This document shows, piece by piece, positions 38,077 through 47,817 of a DNA stretch of 64,000 nt. The notes below the pieces were generated by a model. That model had not been told where the DNA came from. It saw only the letters and a program-made list of their open reading frames with translations, and did no database searches. Position 1 is the stretch's first letter; the number at the start of each line of letters is the position of its first letter. The stretch is from Rhodoplanes sp. (lineage in GTDB: Bacteria > Pseudomonadota > Alphaproteobacteria > Rhizobiales > Xanthobacteraceae). The stretch is from contig NZ_JACAAX010000024.1 in NCBI RefSeq assembly GCF_013377085.1, positions 26,231-90,230 of the forward strand, written 5' to 3'. The translations under genes and the position numbers were made by a program.

Positions 38077-39336
38077 GTGACGACACGCGAACAGAAAAGC
38101 CTGTTCTTCGGCTGGCGGGTGGTCGCCGCCGTGTTCATCCTCGCCATGTTCGGCTGGGGGGTCGGGTTCTACGGCCCGCCCGTCTACCTGCATGTGGTCC
38201 GCGAAACGCGGGGGTGGTCGCTGGCGCTCATCTCCGCCGCAGTCACCACCCATTTCCTGTTCGGCGCGGTCGTGATCGCCAATCTCCCGACGCTGTACCG
38301 ACGGTTCGGCCTGCCCGCGGTGACTAAGGCCGGCACCGTGGCGCTCGCGGCCGGCGTGATCGGCTGGGCCGCGGCGGCCGAGCCGTGGCAGCTCTTTCTC
38401 GCGACGCTGCTCAGCGGCGGCGGCTGGGTCACCATGGGGGCAGCCGCCGTCAATGCGATCGTCGCGCCGTGGTTCGTGCGGACAAGGCCGGCGGCCCTGG
38501 CGATGGCCTACAACGGATCGAGCGTCGGCGGCGTGGTGTTCTCGCCGCTCTGGGTCGCGATGATCGGAGTCGTCGGCTTCGCCTGCGCCGCGACCGTCGT
38601 CGGGCTGGTGATGATCGTCACCATCTGGGTGCTCGCAGATCGGTTCTACGCCGCTAGTCCCGACCGCATGGGCTTGTCCGCCGACGGCGATGCCCCCGAA
38701 GCGAAAGCCGCATCGATCGCCTCGCCGCCGACGTACCCGCTCACGCATCGCGGCTTGTGGCGCGATCGCCGCTTCGTCACGCTGGCGGCCGGCATGGCGC
38801 TCGGCCTGTTCGCCCAGATCGGCCTACTGGCGCATCTGTTCTCGCTGCTGGTCCCGCCGCTCGGCGCCTCGGCCGCCGGCCTCGCGACCGGTGCCGCCAC
38901 GGCTGCGGCCGTGGCGGGCCGTACAATGGTCGGATGGCTGATGCCGGCCGGCGCCGATCGCCGGCTGGTCGCCTGCGCGAGCCATGGGGTGCAGATCGCC
39001 GGATCGCTCGCATTGCTCGGCGCGGCCGGCGACCACATGCCCCTGCTTCTCCTCGGCGTCGTATTGTTCGGTGCCGGCATCGGCAATGTGACGTCGCTGC
39101 CGCCCCTCGTCGCCCAGGTCGAATTCGCCGCCGAGGACGCGCCGCGCGTCGTCGCCCTGATGGTCGCCATCGGCCAGGGCGCCTATGCGTTCGCGCCCGC
39201 GGTCTTCGGGCTGATCCGGGAGTTCGGCCCGCCGCTGGGCGCCACGGCGCCCGGAGCGGCGCCGTGTCTCTTCATCGCCGCGGCGCTCGTCCAGTCGGCC
39301 GCCGTCGTCGCCTTCCTGGCCGGTCGGCGTCGGTAG
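38077..39336 (+). CDS. MFS transporter
   Basis: 419 residues with about twelve hydrophobic helices in two halves separated by a cytoplasmic loop near 195-225. Opening: SLFFGWRVVAAVFILAMFGWGVGFYGPPVYL, typical of the oxalate/formate- and monocarboxylate-like MFS branch. The GTG start is preceded by GGAG. It is controlled most likely by the divergent ArsR-type gene. The substrate is not determinable; a small organic acid, metal complex or drug are all possible. Confidence 0.88.
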   Translation: MTTREQKSLFFGWRVVAAVFILAMFGWGVGFYGPPVYLHVVRETRGWSLALISAAVTTHFLFGAVVIANLPTLYRRFGLPAVTKAGTVALAAGVIGWAAAAEPWQLFLATLLSGGGWVTMGAAAVNAIVAPWFVRTRPAALAMAYNGSSVGGVVFSPLWVAMIGVVGFACAATVVGLVMIVTIWVLADRFYAASPDRMGLSADGDAPEAKAASIASPPTYPLTHRGLWRDRRFVTLAAGMALGLFAQIGLLAHLFSLLVPPLGASAAGLATGAATAAAVAGRTMVGWLMPAGADRRLVACASHGVQIAGSLALLGAAGDHMPLLLLGVVLFGAGIGNVTSLPPLVAQVEFAAEDAPRVVALMVAIGQGAYAFAPAVFGLIREFGPPLGATAPGAAPCLFIAAALVQSAAVVAFLAGRRR

Positions 39337-39475
39337 CGCGGACCTCGCCGGCCTGCTGGCCGACGGCATGGAGCGCCCGGCCGCCGTCGGTAGCCTGAAA
39401 CCTGCGGCATTGGCGCCGTGCGGTTTTGCGGCTATGCAGGCCGGCCGGTTTCCGAGGTCCCGAGTTGCCCGTCGC

Positions 39476-40378
39476 ATGACCCACGTCGCCACCCTGATCG
39501 CCGATCCCGCACGGCCCGTCCTCGATGACGCCGCGGCGGCGATCGCCCGGACGATCCTGCCTTCGCCCGGCACGCCCGACTGGCTGGCGCCCGCGGTCGC
39601 GGTCGATCTGCCGTTCACGCCGCGCGGGCCGCTCGACGAGCGCGCGCTCGCCGCGCGGCTGCGCACCGCTCTGGCGCCGCGGCCGATCGACGTCGTCGTG
39701 CAGGCCGTGGCGGAGCGCCGCAAGCGGCTGCTGGTGGCCGACATGGACTCGACCATGATCCAGCAGGAATGCATCGACGAGATCGCCGACATGATCGGCC
39801 GCAAGGCGCACGTGGCCGCCATCACGGAGCGGGCGATGCGCGGCGAGATCGCCTTCGAGCCGGCGCTCACCGAGCGCGTCGCACTCTTGGCCGGCCTGCC
39901 CGTGAGCCTGATCGACGAGGTGATCGAGACCCGCATCACGCTCACTCCCGGCGCCCGCGCGCTGGTGCGGACCATGGCGGCGCACGGCGCCCGCACCTGC
40001 CTGGTGTCGGGCGGCTTCACGCTGTTCACGGCGCGGGTGGCGGCGCTGATCGGCTTCCACGAGCATGTCGGCAACGTGCTGGAGATCGGCCCCGACAAGC
40101 GCCTCACCGGCCGCGTCGTACCGCCGCTGATCGGGCGCGAGGCCAAGCGCACCACCCTGCACGATCGCCGCGAGGCGCTGCGGCTGGCCCAGCACGACAC
40201 GCTGGTGGTCGGCGACGGCGCCAACGACCTCGCCATGATCGACGAGGCCGGCCTCGGCGTCGCCTACCACGCCAAGCCCGCCGTGGCGGCAGCCGCCGAC
40301 GCCCGCATCGACCACGGCGACCTCGGGGCGCTGCTCTATGCGCAGGGGTTTCGCGCCGGCGAGTTCGTGAACGGGTGA
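39476..40378 (+). CDS. serB: Phosphoserine phosphatase SerB
   Basis: 300 residues from the ATG at 39476; the frame is open for 36 more codons upstream without support. The HAD-type signature is LLVADMDSTMIQQECIDEIAD, with nucleophile DMDST, followed by CLVSGGFTLFTARVA and VVGDGANDLAMIDEAGLGVAYHAKP. It hydrolyses phosphoserine to serine, the last step of serine synthesis. It is oriented away from miaA, as in relatives where serB and miaA are divergent neighbours, but here 13 kb separates them. A family A repeat follows. Confidence 0.96.
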   Translation: MTHVATLIADPARPVLDDAAAAIARTILPSPGTPDWLAPAVAVDLPFTPRGPLDERALAARLRTALAPRPIDVVVQAVAERRKRLLVADMDSTMIQQECIDEIADMIGRKAHVAAITERAMRGEIAFEPALTERVALLAGLPVSLIDEVIETRITLTPGARALVRTMAAHGARTCLVSGGFTLFTARVAALIGFHEHVGNVLEIGPDKRLTGRVVPPLIGREAKRTTLHDRREALRLAQHDTLVVGDGANDLAMIDEAGLGVAYHAKPAVAAAADARIDHGDLGALLYAQGFRAGEFVNG

Positions 40379-40403
40379 GCCCGGACACGGTCGATCAGGT
40401 CAC

Positions 40404-40570
40404 GGTCATTCCGGGGCGCACCGAAGGTGCGAACCTGGAATCCAACCAGGAATTCCGAGCGCGTCGCTGGATTCCGGGTCCGGCGCCCCGAAGTCGGCTG
40501 CTGCCGACTTCAGCACCATGCGATGCCGATCCCGGGTAGACCCGGGATCGGTGCGCCGTCCCGGAATGAC
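40404..40570. repeat. Family A intergenic repeat, copy 4 (expanded)
   Basis: Ends GGTCATTCCGGGGCGC and GTCCCGGAATGACC are complementary. The interior is longer than in other copies and holds a tandem set of hairpins, including CCGATCCCGGGTAGACCCGG followed by GATCGG, and GAAGTCGGCTGCTGCCGACTTC. It fills the gap between serB and the DUF3971 gene, which are convergent. Confidence 0.8.
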
Positions 40571-40577
40571 CGTCCGA

Positions 40578-43500
40578 TCACTGAATGCTGGAGCGGACGT
40601 CCGGGGTGCGCTCGGCGCCCGTCAGCGTGCTGGGGAACTCGAAGAACTTGCGCAGCACGCCGGGCGCCACGGCCGAGATCGGGTTGACCCGCAGGATCGG
40701 CGCGCCGGGCGAGCCGACCACCTCGTAGGTGACGCCGAGCAGGCCTTCCTTGTCGCCGCCGCCCAGGAACAGGCCGACGATCGGGATCTGGCCGAAGGCG
40801 TTGTTCAGCCCGTAGAGCGGCACGAAGGTGCCGCGCAGGCGCACCTCGTTGGCGGCGTAGTCGATCGCGCCCTCGAGCGTGGCCCCGACCATCGGGCCGC
40901 GCACGACGCCGTCGCGGATCATCAGGCGGCCCGCGCCCTTGCTGAAATCCACCCGCATGCGGCTGAACTCGACGCCGGGATTCTGCGAGCCCGCCGCCCC
41001 CGAGGCGGCGACCCGGTCGAGCGAAGGCTCGCCCCGTACCGTGAAGTCGCGGACGTTGAGCAGGCCCTCCTTCGGGCGCTGGTCGGCGCTCGGCGGATCC
41101 ATGGCGACCCACATCTGGCCGCCGAACATGCGGGCATAGGTGTCGGTGAAGCGGAATGCCGCGCCGGCGTCCTTGCTCTCCAGATAGACCACTTGGCCGC
41201 CGCCGCCGACCCGGCCGCGCAGGTCGCCGATCAGGGTCGCCTCGGCGCCGATCTTGGCGGAGAGGTTGAAGGACTCGAGCTTGCCGCCGCGGCGCAGGAG
41301 CTTGAGGTCGACGGCCCGCAGCGCCTCGCCGTTGAAGCCGGCCAGCGCACCGATCTTCATGTCGATGTCGACGTCGGCATTGGCGGACGGGCGTTTCTGG
41401 TCGGCCGACGAGCCGCCCATCACGGATTTGACGAAGGCCCGCCCGTCATAGACGTCGCCCCGCAGGGTGATCTTGACGATTCCGTCCTGGCCGCGCTCGG
41501 CCTTCAGGGTCGCCTTGTCGCCGTCCGACAGGCCGAACACCGGGAACGAGGCGGCGAGGAAGTCGCCGTTGCCGTCGATCTCGACGCCACCCTTCACCGA
41601 GGCGCCCGAGCCCTCGATGACGACGTCCTCGAAGCGCGCCGCCTTGCCGCGCCCCACATAGGTGAACACCGCGCGGGCCGGCTTGCCGGCCGGCTTCACC
41701 CAGCTCGGCAGCAGATTGTCGATGCGGGTCTGGGTCAGGTCGGATTCGACGACCAGGCGGTTGTCCTGGTCGGGATTGGTCGCCATCCGGCCGGCGAGCT
41801 TGATCGCGATCGGACCGCTCACGGCGGGGCCCGCATCGAAGCCGAGCTTGGTGCGGGCGGCATCGTCCATGGTGGCCTGCAGACGCAACTCGGCATCCTC
41901 GTCGCCGCGCGTCTTGCGGAGCTCGATCGCGGCCGGCACGCCGCCGACCCGCACGTCGCCCTTCACCTGGTAGCCCTGCTGATTGGCGTTGATGCGCAGG
42001 GTCTGCGCCTCGATCTTCTGCGACAGCGCGAACTTGTCGACGGCGAAATTGGTGACGTCGGCCACCACCGTGTAGTTGAACGTGCCGGGCGGCGGATCGG
42101 ATTCGATCGTCGTCGCCACCGTCACCTGGGCGCTCACGGTGCCGCGGCAATTGTTGGGATCGAGCGGCACGCCGGCAGCGTCGCGGATGTGGTCGAGCGC
42201 CAGGAACTCGGCCGCCGCCGGGGCCGGGCCGTCGACCCGGGCCCGCACCCGCGCCGGCGGCTTCGGCCCGTGCGAATCCGGCACCTCGAACAGGCCGTTG
42301 GTGACCGTCATGCGCCGCCCGGACGGCAGCTCGGCGACGCCGCGCCCGAGCGCGACGGCGATCTGGCGGCCGCGCACCCGCATCACCAGATCGGACTCGC
42401 GGATGGGCGGCAATGCCTCCATCAGCTTGATCTGGGTGCCGTTGGTGACGATCTCGATCGACAGGCCGTCGTCCGGCACCGGCGGGCCGCCGGCCCGCAG
42501 CGTCGACAGCGGTGCGTTGGTGGCGATCTCGATGCGGTCGAGTGCGCCGCCCGTCATGTTGTCCATCACCCATTCGCGCACCGGCGGGTTCACGAAGGGC
42601 GGCCAGATGCGCTTGAACGACGTCGCCGACATGTTGCGCGCCGCCATGCCGACGACGATGCGCGGATCGCTGGTGGCGAGATCGAAGAAGCCCGACATGG
42701 CGATGGCGACGTCGCCGCCGGCGGCCTCGCCGTGCAGGACGTCGAGCCGGCGCGACATCGGATCGAAACGACCGCGGATCAGGAGCCGGTTGATCAGCAG
42801 CGGCGTCTCGCCCTGAGCGGCCGAGCCCATCACGACGCTGCCGCCGCGCAGACCGACGTCCCACGGCTGGCCGGGATCGGCCGGCGGCTCCGCCTGGGCG
42901 ACCAGCGTCATCCTGGTGGTGCCGGAGACGAGCTGGAACGGCGTGACGATCATGCCGCGACTGGCGTCCCATTCGAGGCTCGCCTCGAAGCGGTCGACCG
43001 TCACGCGATTGAGGGCGTCGCCGACCTCGCCGATCATGCCGGGACCGGCGAGCAGGCGCCCGGTGGCGAACTGCGGCGTGCCGTCGGCGGCGATCTCGGC
43101 GCGCAGGCTGGCGGAGATCGGCAGGTCGGACTCGACGCCGCCGTCGAGCCGCAGCGCCATCAGGATGTCGCGCACCGACACCTTGCGGGCCTCGATGCGC
43201 ACGACGCGCGAGCCCTGCTGGGTCGCCTTGACGGCCCCCACCACCACCCAGGGCCGCTCGGGGTCCTGCGAGCCGAGCGTCACCGAGAGCTCGCCCGGCT
43301 GCGGCCGCGTCATGGTGAGGTGGATGTTCTCGAAGCGCGACTGACGGCCGCTGCGCTGATCGTCGACCACCAGATTGCCGCTCTTCAGGCCGACCTCGGT
43401 GAGGGCGCCGCCGTCGAGCCCGAGGCTGCCGAGGCTGTCGACCCAGGCCAGCAGGGCGGCAAAATTCTGCCCGGCGCTGCGGGCCGGCGCTGCGGAGCCG

Positions 43501-44411
43501 GACGGCATCGACGCGGTCGGCTCCGAATCGGCCTTGAGGCCGATCGGCGCCGTGCCGGCCGAGGCCAGCACGGGCGAGGTGGCGATCGGGCGCTTGTCGG
43601 CGCCGGCGAAGATCGTGACGGTGCCGTCGGTCTCGACCCGCAGCGCGATCTCGGCGCCGACCAGGCTGATGCTCTCGACCCGCGGCCGCCCGGTCATCAG
43701 CGCCGCGACAGTCAGGCCGGCCTCGGCCTTGGGGGCGGTCGCCACCACGGTGCCGTCGGTGTCGCGCACCACGATGTCGCGCACCCGCACGGCCATGCGG
43801 CGATTCTCGTCGAGCTCGATGACGGTGCCACCGATCTCGACCTTGTAGCGATTGCCGAGATTTTCGGTGATCGCGGCGGTGAGCCACGGGGTCGCCATGT
43901 CGAGCGGGATCGGCCCGACGGACAGACGCCACCACAAGCCGCCGATCAGCAGGGCGATGGCGGCCAACGGCAAGCCGGTGGCCAGCAGGCAGATGCGCAC
44001 CGGGCGGCGCCCGAGCGCATGCGCCACGGCCTGACGAAGGTGCCACACGGCCGTCTGAACATCGATGCGGTGAGGGCGGTCGGCCCGGCCATGCGCGGTG
44101 CCATGCCCGCGGGCGCGACGCGGGCCGGACCGGTGAGCCCCTGCTCTCGGTCCGAGCGTCGTCAGAGCCGCCTCGCGGAGCGACGACAGGCCGACACGCA
44201 GGCGGCGACCGAAACGCGGCAGGGCAGACAGGGCAGACGACAGGGCCGAAAGGCGAGGCGCAGCACACGCGCGGGGCGCATCGGACGGCGTCGGCTCGCG
44301 GCAGGCGCGCGTCGACGCAACCCGGGCGGCCTCCGCACATTTGTGCAGATGAAGGCTCGCCTCCAGGCTGCGCAGGGCAGCCAGTTTCGGACTCAGTTCC
44401 TTGTCCGTCAT
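40578..44411 (-). CDS. AsmA-like envelope protein (DUF3971, YhdP-like)
   Basis: 1277 residues. About 140 basic, low-complexity residues are followed by a single membrane anchor (ICLLATGLPLAAIALLIGGL, ~140-160). The rest is a long beta-rich periplasmic region with DUF3971 in the middle and an AsmA-like C-terminal part (SKIGAEA, VDFSKGAGRLMIRDGVVRGP, LFLGGGDKEGLLGV). This fold forms bridge-like proteins that may carry phospholipids to the outer membrane. Two starts are possible; 44411 (MTDKELSP) is used. The unusual N-terminal extension is not seen in the enterobacterial YhdP. Divergent from bcp, as in many Hyphomicrobiales. Confidence 0.9.
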   Translation of the reverse strand: MTDKELSPKLAALRSLEASLHLHKCAEAARVASTRACREPTPSDAPRACAAPRLSALSSALSALPRFGRRLRVGLSSLREAALTTLGPRAGAHRSGPRRARGHGTAHGRADRPHRIDVQTAVWHLRQAVAHALGRRPVRICLLATGLPLAAIALLIGGLWWRLSVGPIPLDMATPWLTAAITENLGNRYKVEIGGTVIELDENRRMAVRVRDIVVRDTDGTVVATAPKAEAGLTVAALMTGRPRVESISLVGAEIALRVETDGTVTIFAGADKRPIATSPVLASAGTAPIGLKADSEPTASMPSGSAAPARSAGQNFAALLAWVDSLGSLGLDGGALTEVGLKSGNLVVDDQRSGRQSRFENIHLTMTRPQPGELSVTLGSQDPERPWVVVGAVKATQQGSRVVRIEARKVSVRDILMALRLDGGVESDLPISASLRAEIAADGTPQFATGRLLAGPGMIGEVGDALNRVTVDRFEASLEWDASRGMIVTPFQLVSGTTRMTLVAQAEPPADPGQPWDVGLRGGSVVMGSAAQGETPLLINRLLIRGRFDPMSRRLDVLHGEAAGGDVAIAMSGFFDLATSDPRIVVGMAARNMSATSFKRIWPPFVNPPVREWVMDNMTGGALDRIEIATNAPLSTLRAGGPPVPDDGLSIEIVTNGTQIKLMEALPPIRESDLVMRVRGRQIAVALGRGVAELPSGRRMTVTNGLFEVPDSHGPKPPARVRARVDGPAPAAAEFLALDHIRDAAGVPLDPNNCRGTVSAQVTVATTIESDPPPGTFNYTVVADVTNFAVDKFALSQKIEAQTLRINANQQGYQVKGDVRVGGVPAAIELRKTRGDEDAELRLQATMDDAARTKLGFDAGPAVSGPIAIKLAGRMATNPDQDNRLVVESDLTQTRIDNLLPSWVKPAGKPARAVFTYVGRGKAARFEDVVIEGSGASVKGGVEIDGNGDFLAASFPVFGLSDGDKATLKAERGQDGIVKITLRGDVYDGRAFVKSVMGGSSADQKRPSANADVDIDMKIGALAGFNGEALRAVDLKLLRRGGKLESFNLSAKIGAEATLIGDLRGRVGGGGQVVYLESKDAGAAFRFTDTYARMFGGQMWVAMDPPSADQRPKEGLLNVRDFTVRGEPSLDRVAASGAAGSQNPGVEFSRMRVDFSKGAGRLMIRDGVVRGPMVGATLEGAIDYAANEVRLRGTFVPLYGLNNAFGQIPIVGLFLGGGDKEGLLGVTYEVVGSPGAPILRVNPISAVAPGVLRKFFEFPSTLTGAERTPDVRSSIQ

Positions 44412-44568
44412 GCGTTCTGGACGGCCCCGTTCCCTGCCCGCACAATGCCCCCGTATGCGATCCGGTGAGGCGGGCACTAGGCCCGGCACATCCATCGATC
44501 TAACAGGGACTTATTACCCATACCCCAGGCTCCGAGAGAGCGCCGGGAAAGCGTCGAAAGGAAGGCAT

Positions 44569-45039
44569 ATGCCAATGAAACTGCGCGACGGCGACCCTGC
44601 TCCGGAGTTCCGCTTACCCCGTGACGGTGGCGGCGAGGTGTCGCTCGCCGACTATCGCGGCCGCAAGCTGGTCTTGTATTTCTACCCGAAGGCCGACACC
44701 CCCGGTTGCACCCGCGAATCCCAGGCATTTTCGGCCGCCCGCGAAAAGTTCGCAAAGGCAGGCGCCGACATTCTCGGGGTATCTGCCGATCCGGTGAAGA
44801 AGCAGGACGCCTTCGTGAAGAAGCACGACCTGAAAATCCCGCTCGGCTCCGACGAGACCCACAAGATGCTCGAGGCGTATGGGGTGTGGGGTGAAAAGTC
44901 CATGTACGGCAAGACCTTCATGGGAATCACCCGGGCCACTGTGCTGATCGGGCCGGACGGTCGGATCGCCCGCGTCTGGCCCTCCGTCAAGGTCGACGGC
45001 CATGCCGACGAGGTTTTGGCAGCCGTGAAGGCGATTTAG
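44569..45039 (+). CDS. bcp: Thioredoxin-dependent peroxiredoxin (Bcp)
   Basis: 156 residues. The start follows AAAGGAAGG. The peroxidatic cysteine is in YPKADTPGCTRESQAF, and the fold continues with LGVSADPVKKQDAFVKKH and FMGITRATVLIGPDGRIA. It reduces hydroperoxides with thiol donors. The second cysteine found five residues on in E. coli Bcp is missing (ESQAF), so recycling may use a different partner cysteine or a one-cysteine route. Divergent from the DUF3971 gene. Confidence 0.93.
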   Translation: MPMKLRDGDPAPEFRLPRDGGGEVSLADYRGRKLVLYFYPKADTPGCTRESQAFSAAREKFAKAGADILGVSADPVKKQDAFVKKHDLKIPLGSDETHKMLEAYGVWGEKSMYGKTFMGITRATVLIGPDGRIARVWPSVKVDGHADEVLAAVKAI

Positions 45040-45200
45040 CAGGCGAGGGCCGCACCACCCGGCACCGCACGTCCCGGCCGGGTCGAGTCCCGGAACGAAG
45101 GTCATGGAAAGCAGATTCGTTCGGAAAATCTTTACCATGCGGTGATTTCATTCACGCCTCGGAGCGGCCGGCGCGACCGCACGGCCGGCAGGGAGCGTGA

Positions 45201-46757
45201 ATGTCTCATCGGCCCAACAACGATCACGGGCAGCGTGACCGGCCGATGCACGAGCATCCCGCGGCGGCCGACCGGGCCACCGAGGTGCCGCCGCGTCCCG
45301 TCCATCCGCACGCCGTCCGCCACGCCGCCGAGCCCCAGTTCGACCACCGGGCCGAGCACCGCGGCGATCATCATGCCGATCATCGTTACGGCCACCATGT
45401 CGGCCTCGACGAGCGGCGGCCCCGGCCCGAGGACGAGCCCCGCCGCCCGCGGCCGCCCGCCCGGCCGCCGGCCCAGGCGGCAGCCAGGCCATCGGCCCAA
45501 GGGACGACCAAAACGCCGCGCCGCGCCTTCACGTTCGGCTATGCGGGCCGGCAGGTGCGGCTCGGCCCGGTCGCCTTCTGGACCGTGGTCGGCAGCCTGG
45601 TGATCATGGCCGGCTGGTCGGCCGTCACGGCCAGTTATTTCGCCTTTCACGACGACGTCATCACCCGGATGATCGCCCGCCAGACGGACCTCGAGGCCGC
45701 CTATGAGGACCGCATCGCCGAGATGCGGGCCCAGGTCGACCGGGTGACGACCCGCCAGCTCCTCGACCAGGAGCAGTTCGAGCAGAAGCTCGAGCAGGTG
45801 ATTCGCCGCCAGAGCGTGCTGGAGAACCGCGCCACCGCGCTCGGCGGCATCGGCACGCAGGAGACCACCGGCTCGATCAAGCCGCCCGGCCGCAACGTCC
45901 CGGCCGAGCCCGTGGCCCCGGTGGCGGCGCAGCCCAAGGCCTCGCCGATCAGCGACACCGTGATCTTCAAGGCCCCACCCGACCGCCAGGCGCGGCTCGA
46001 ATCGCGCCAGCCGCCGACCGCGCTCGCCGCCGCCGCGAGCCGCAACGTCCTTCCGGGCCTCGAAGGCAAGATCGCGCGGCTCAACGGCGCGCTCGACCGC
46101 ATCGAGACCCGCCAGGTGGCGTCGCTCGCATCGCTCGAGGAGAGCTATGACGGGCGGGCCCGCCGCATCCGCGCGATGCTCTCCGACCTCGGGCTCGAGC
46201 GCACCGCGCCGGCCGAGAGCAATGTCGGCGGCCCGTTCGTGCCGGTGCGGCTCGCCTCGGTGGCCTCGACCTTCGAGCGCCAGGTCCACCGGGTCCGCCT
46301 CGCCCGCGCCCAGGCCGAGCGCCTGACCCGCACCCTGGTCTCGATCCCGATCAGGAAGCCGGTCGCCGGCGACGTCGATTTCAGCTCCACGTTCGGGGTG
46401 CGGCTCGACCCGTTCATCGGCCGCCCCGCCATGCATACCGGGCTCGATTTCCGCGGCGCCACGGGCGAGCCGATCCGCGTCACCGCCAACGGCACCGTGA
46501 CGTCGGCCGGCTGGAGCGGCGGCTACGGCCGGATGATCGAGGTCGACCACGGCAACGGCCTGTCGACCCGCTACGGCCATCTCTCCGAGATCCTGGTGCA
46601 GCCGGGCCAGAGCGTGAAGATCGGCCAGGTGATCGGCCGGCTCGGCTCCACCGGCCGCTCGACCGGCCCGCATCTGCACTACGAGACGCGCGTCTCCGGC
46701 GACGCCATCGACCCGCAGAAGTTCCTTCGCGCCGGACTGCGGATGGGCGCGCTCTAG
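45201..46757 (+). CDS. M23 family metallopeptidase
   Basis: 518 residues. The N-terminal ~100 residues are His/Pro/Arg-rich and probably cytosolic, then a membrane anchor (PVAFWTVVGSLVIMAGWSAV, ~120-145), a coiled-coil periplasmic stalk (LEAAYEDRIAEMRAQVDRV to EARR... ESYDGRARRIRAML) and a C-terminal LytM/M23 domain. Its zinc site has HTGLDFRG and the HLHYE motif. The domain hydrolyses peptidoglycan cross-links or acts as an activator of amidases, as EnvC/NlpD do. amiC lies 13 kb away. The unusual His-rich N-terminus (DHRAEHRGDHHADHRYGHH) could bind metal. Confidence 0.92.
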   Translation: MSHRPNNDHGQRDRPMHEHPAAADRATEVPPRPVHPHAVRHAAEPQFDHRAEHRGDHHADHRYGHHVGLDERRPRPEDEPRRPRPPARPPAQAAARPSAQGTTKTPRRAFTFGYAGRQVRLGPVAFWTVVGSLVIMAGWSAVTASYFAFHDDVITRMIARQTDLEAAYEDRIAEMRAQVDRVTTRQLLDQEQFEQKLEQVIRRQSVLENRATALGGIGTQETTGSIKPPGRNVPAEPVAPVAAQPKASPISDTVIFKAPPDRQARLESRQPPTALAAAASRNVLPGLEGKIARLNGALDRIETRQVASLASLEESYDGRARRIRAMLSDLGLERTAPAESNVGGPFVPVRLASVASTFERQVHRVRLARAQAERLTRTLVSIPIRKPVAGDVDFSSTFGVRLDPFIGRPAMHTGLDFRGATGEPIRVTANGTVTSAGWSGGYGRMIEVDHGNGLSTRYGHLSEILVQPGQSVKIGQVIGRLGSTGRSTGPHLHYETRVSGDAIDPQKFLRAGLRMGAL

Positions 46758-47166
46758 GCGCGTCCGGTCATCATCGTCTGCATCGTCTGCCGACGACGCG
46801 CCGCGGCGGCATCCCGCGACGGCATCGAAACCTCCATCCTCGAACGCTCCCGGACAGCGCAAAGCGCTCGGCTCCCGATCACAAAAAATCGTCCCCGCGG
46901 TGGCGCTACGGGATGCACAGATCTCGTTTTGTCGAGACCATCTGGTGGTACGACAAAAAGAGCGCCTTCCCCACCGTCGTCATCGCCGGGCTTGACCCGG
47001 CGATCCATCATCCTGCGAACAAAGCATTTTTGCGAAAATCGATGGATGCGCGGGTCGAGCCCGCGCATGACGCTCTCATGCATGGCAAGCGATGTGTGCA
47101 TCCCGTAGCGCGGTGGCGGGGACGAGCGCGAGGAGAAGCCCGGCCTGTGGTCGAAGCGCCGCCGGC
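46758..47166. other. Intergenic region with 213-bp repeat, copy 2
   Basis: 409 bp. Most of it is the long repeat (46916-47128). Nothing else is recognised; the convergent genes on each side (M23 peptidase, EF-hand protein) end into this region. Confidence 0.7.
46916..47128. repeat. 213-bp dispersed repeat, copy 2
   Basis: Matches 7452-7664 with three mismatches that I see. It contains TTTTGTCG and CGACAAAA, a perfect inverted repeat in this copy (46927-46958), then the family B core. It ends 38 bp before the minus-strand EF-hand gene stop, in the same orientation as copy 1 relative to its downstream gene. Confidence 0.93.
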
Positions 47167-47817
47167 TCACGCCGTGATCGAGACGCTTCGCTGCTCGTTG
47201 GAGCCCGAGAACATCGACGAGGCGAGCGTGTCGAACATCGATTTGAGGCTCTTGGCCAGCTCCGCCTGGCTGACCGAGCCGTCGCTGTCGCTGTCGAGCG
47301 AGGACACCACCGAGTCGGCCTGATCGGTGGTTCCGCCGCTGCTGGTCGCCAGGCTCTCCATCTCGCTCTTGGAGATCGAGCCGTCGCCGTCGGTGTCGAT
47401 GGAGCTGAACAGCTTGTCGAGCGGATTGCTGCCCGACGTGCCCGACGTCGAGCTCGACGAGGTGGCGCTGCCGATCGCCGACACAGAGGAGCCGGCCGCG
47501 GACGACGCGCTCGAAGCGCCCGACGAATCGCCGGAGACCTGCTGCATCATCATCAGCAGCATCATCATGTCGCTGCCGAGCCCGTTGCCCGATCCCGACG
47601 ACGAGGATGACGACGAGGACGACGACGAGTCGTCGTCGGGCGGCGGCGGGGGCGGCATGAAGCTGCCGGACGTGCCGGACGTGCCGGAGGTCGACGAGCT
47701 GGAGCTCGTCGAGCTGGACGACGTCGACGAGGTCGACGAGCTGCTGCTCGTCTGCAGAAGCTTCATCAGTGACCAGAGGCTCGACGAATCCGACGAGCTG
47801 ACGGCGGAAGTGGACAT
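47167..47817 (-). CDS. EF-hand domain protein with Ser-rich low-complexity N-terminus
   Basis: 216 residues. The start follows AGGAGG at ideal spacing. The first half is almost only Ser/Thr/Gly with a PPPPPPDDD patch and a Met run (SDMMMLLMMMQQ). The second half has two EF-hand loops, DTDGDGSISKSE and DSDSDGSVSQAE, each matching the DxDxDGxIxxxE calcium-binding pattern. A possible calcium sensor or buffer, perhaps exported, though no signal peptide is visible. Similar Ser-rich EF-hand proteins with this spacing occur in Bradyrhizobium-like genomes. A dispersed repeat lies just downstream. Confidence 0.88.
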   Translation of the reverse strand: MSTSAVSSSDSSSLWSLMKLLQTSSSSSTSSTSSSSTSSSSSTSGTSGTSGSFMPPPPPPDDDSSSSSSSSSSSGSGNGLGSDMMMLLMMMQQVSGDSSGASSASSAAGSSVSAIGSATSSSSTSGTSGSNPLDKLFSSIDTDGDGSISKSEMESLATSSGGTTDQADSVVSSLDSDSDGSVSQAELAKSLKSMFDTLASSMFSGSNEQRSVSITA

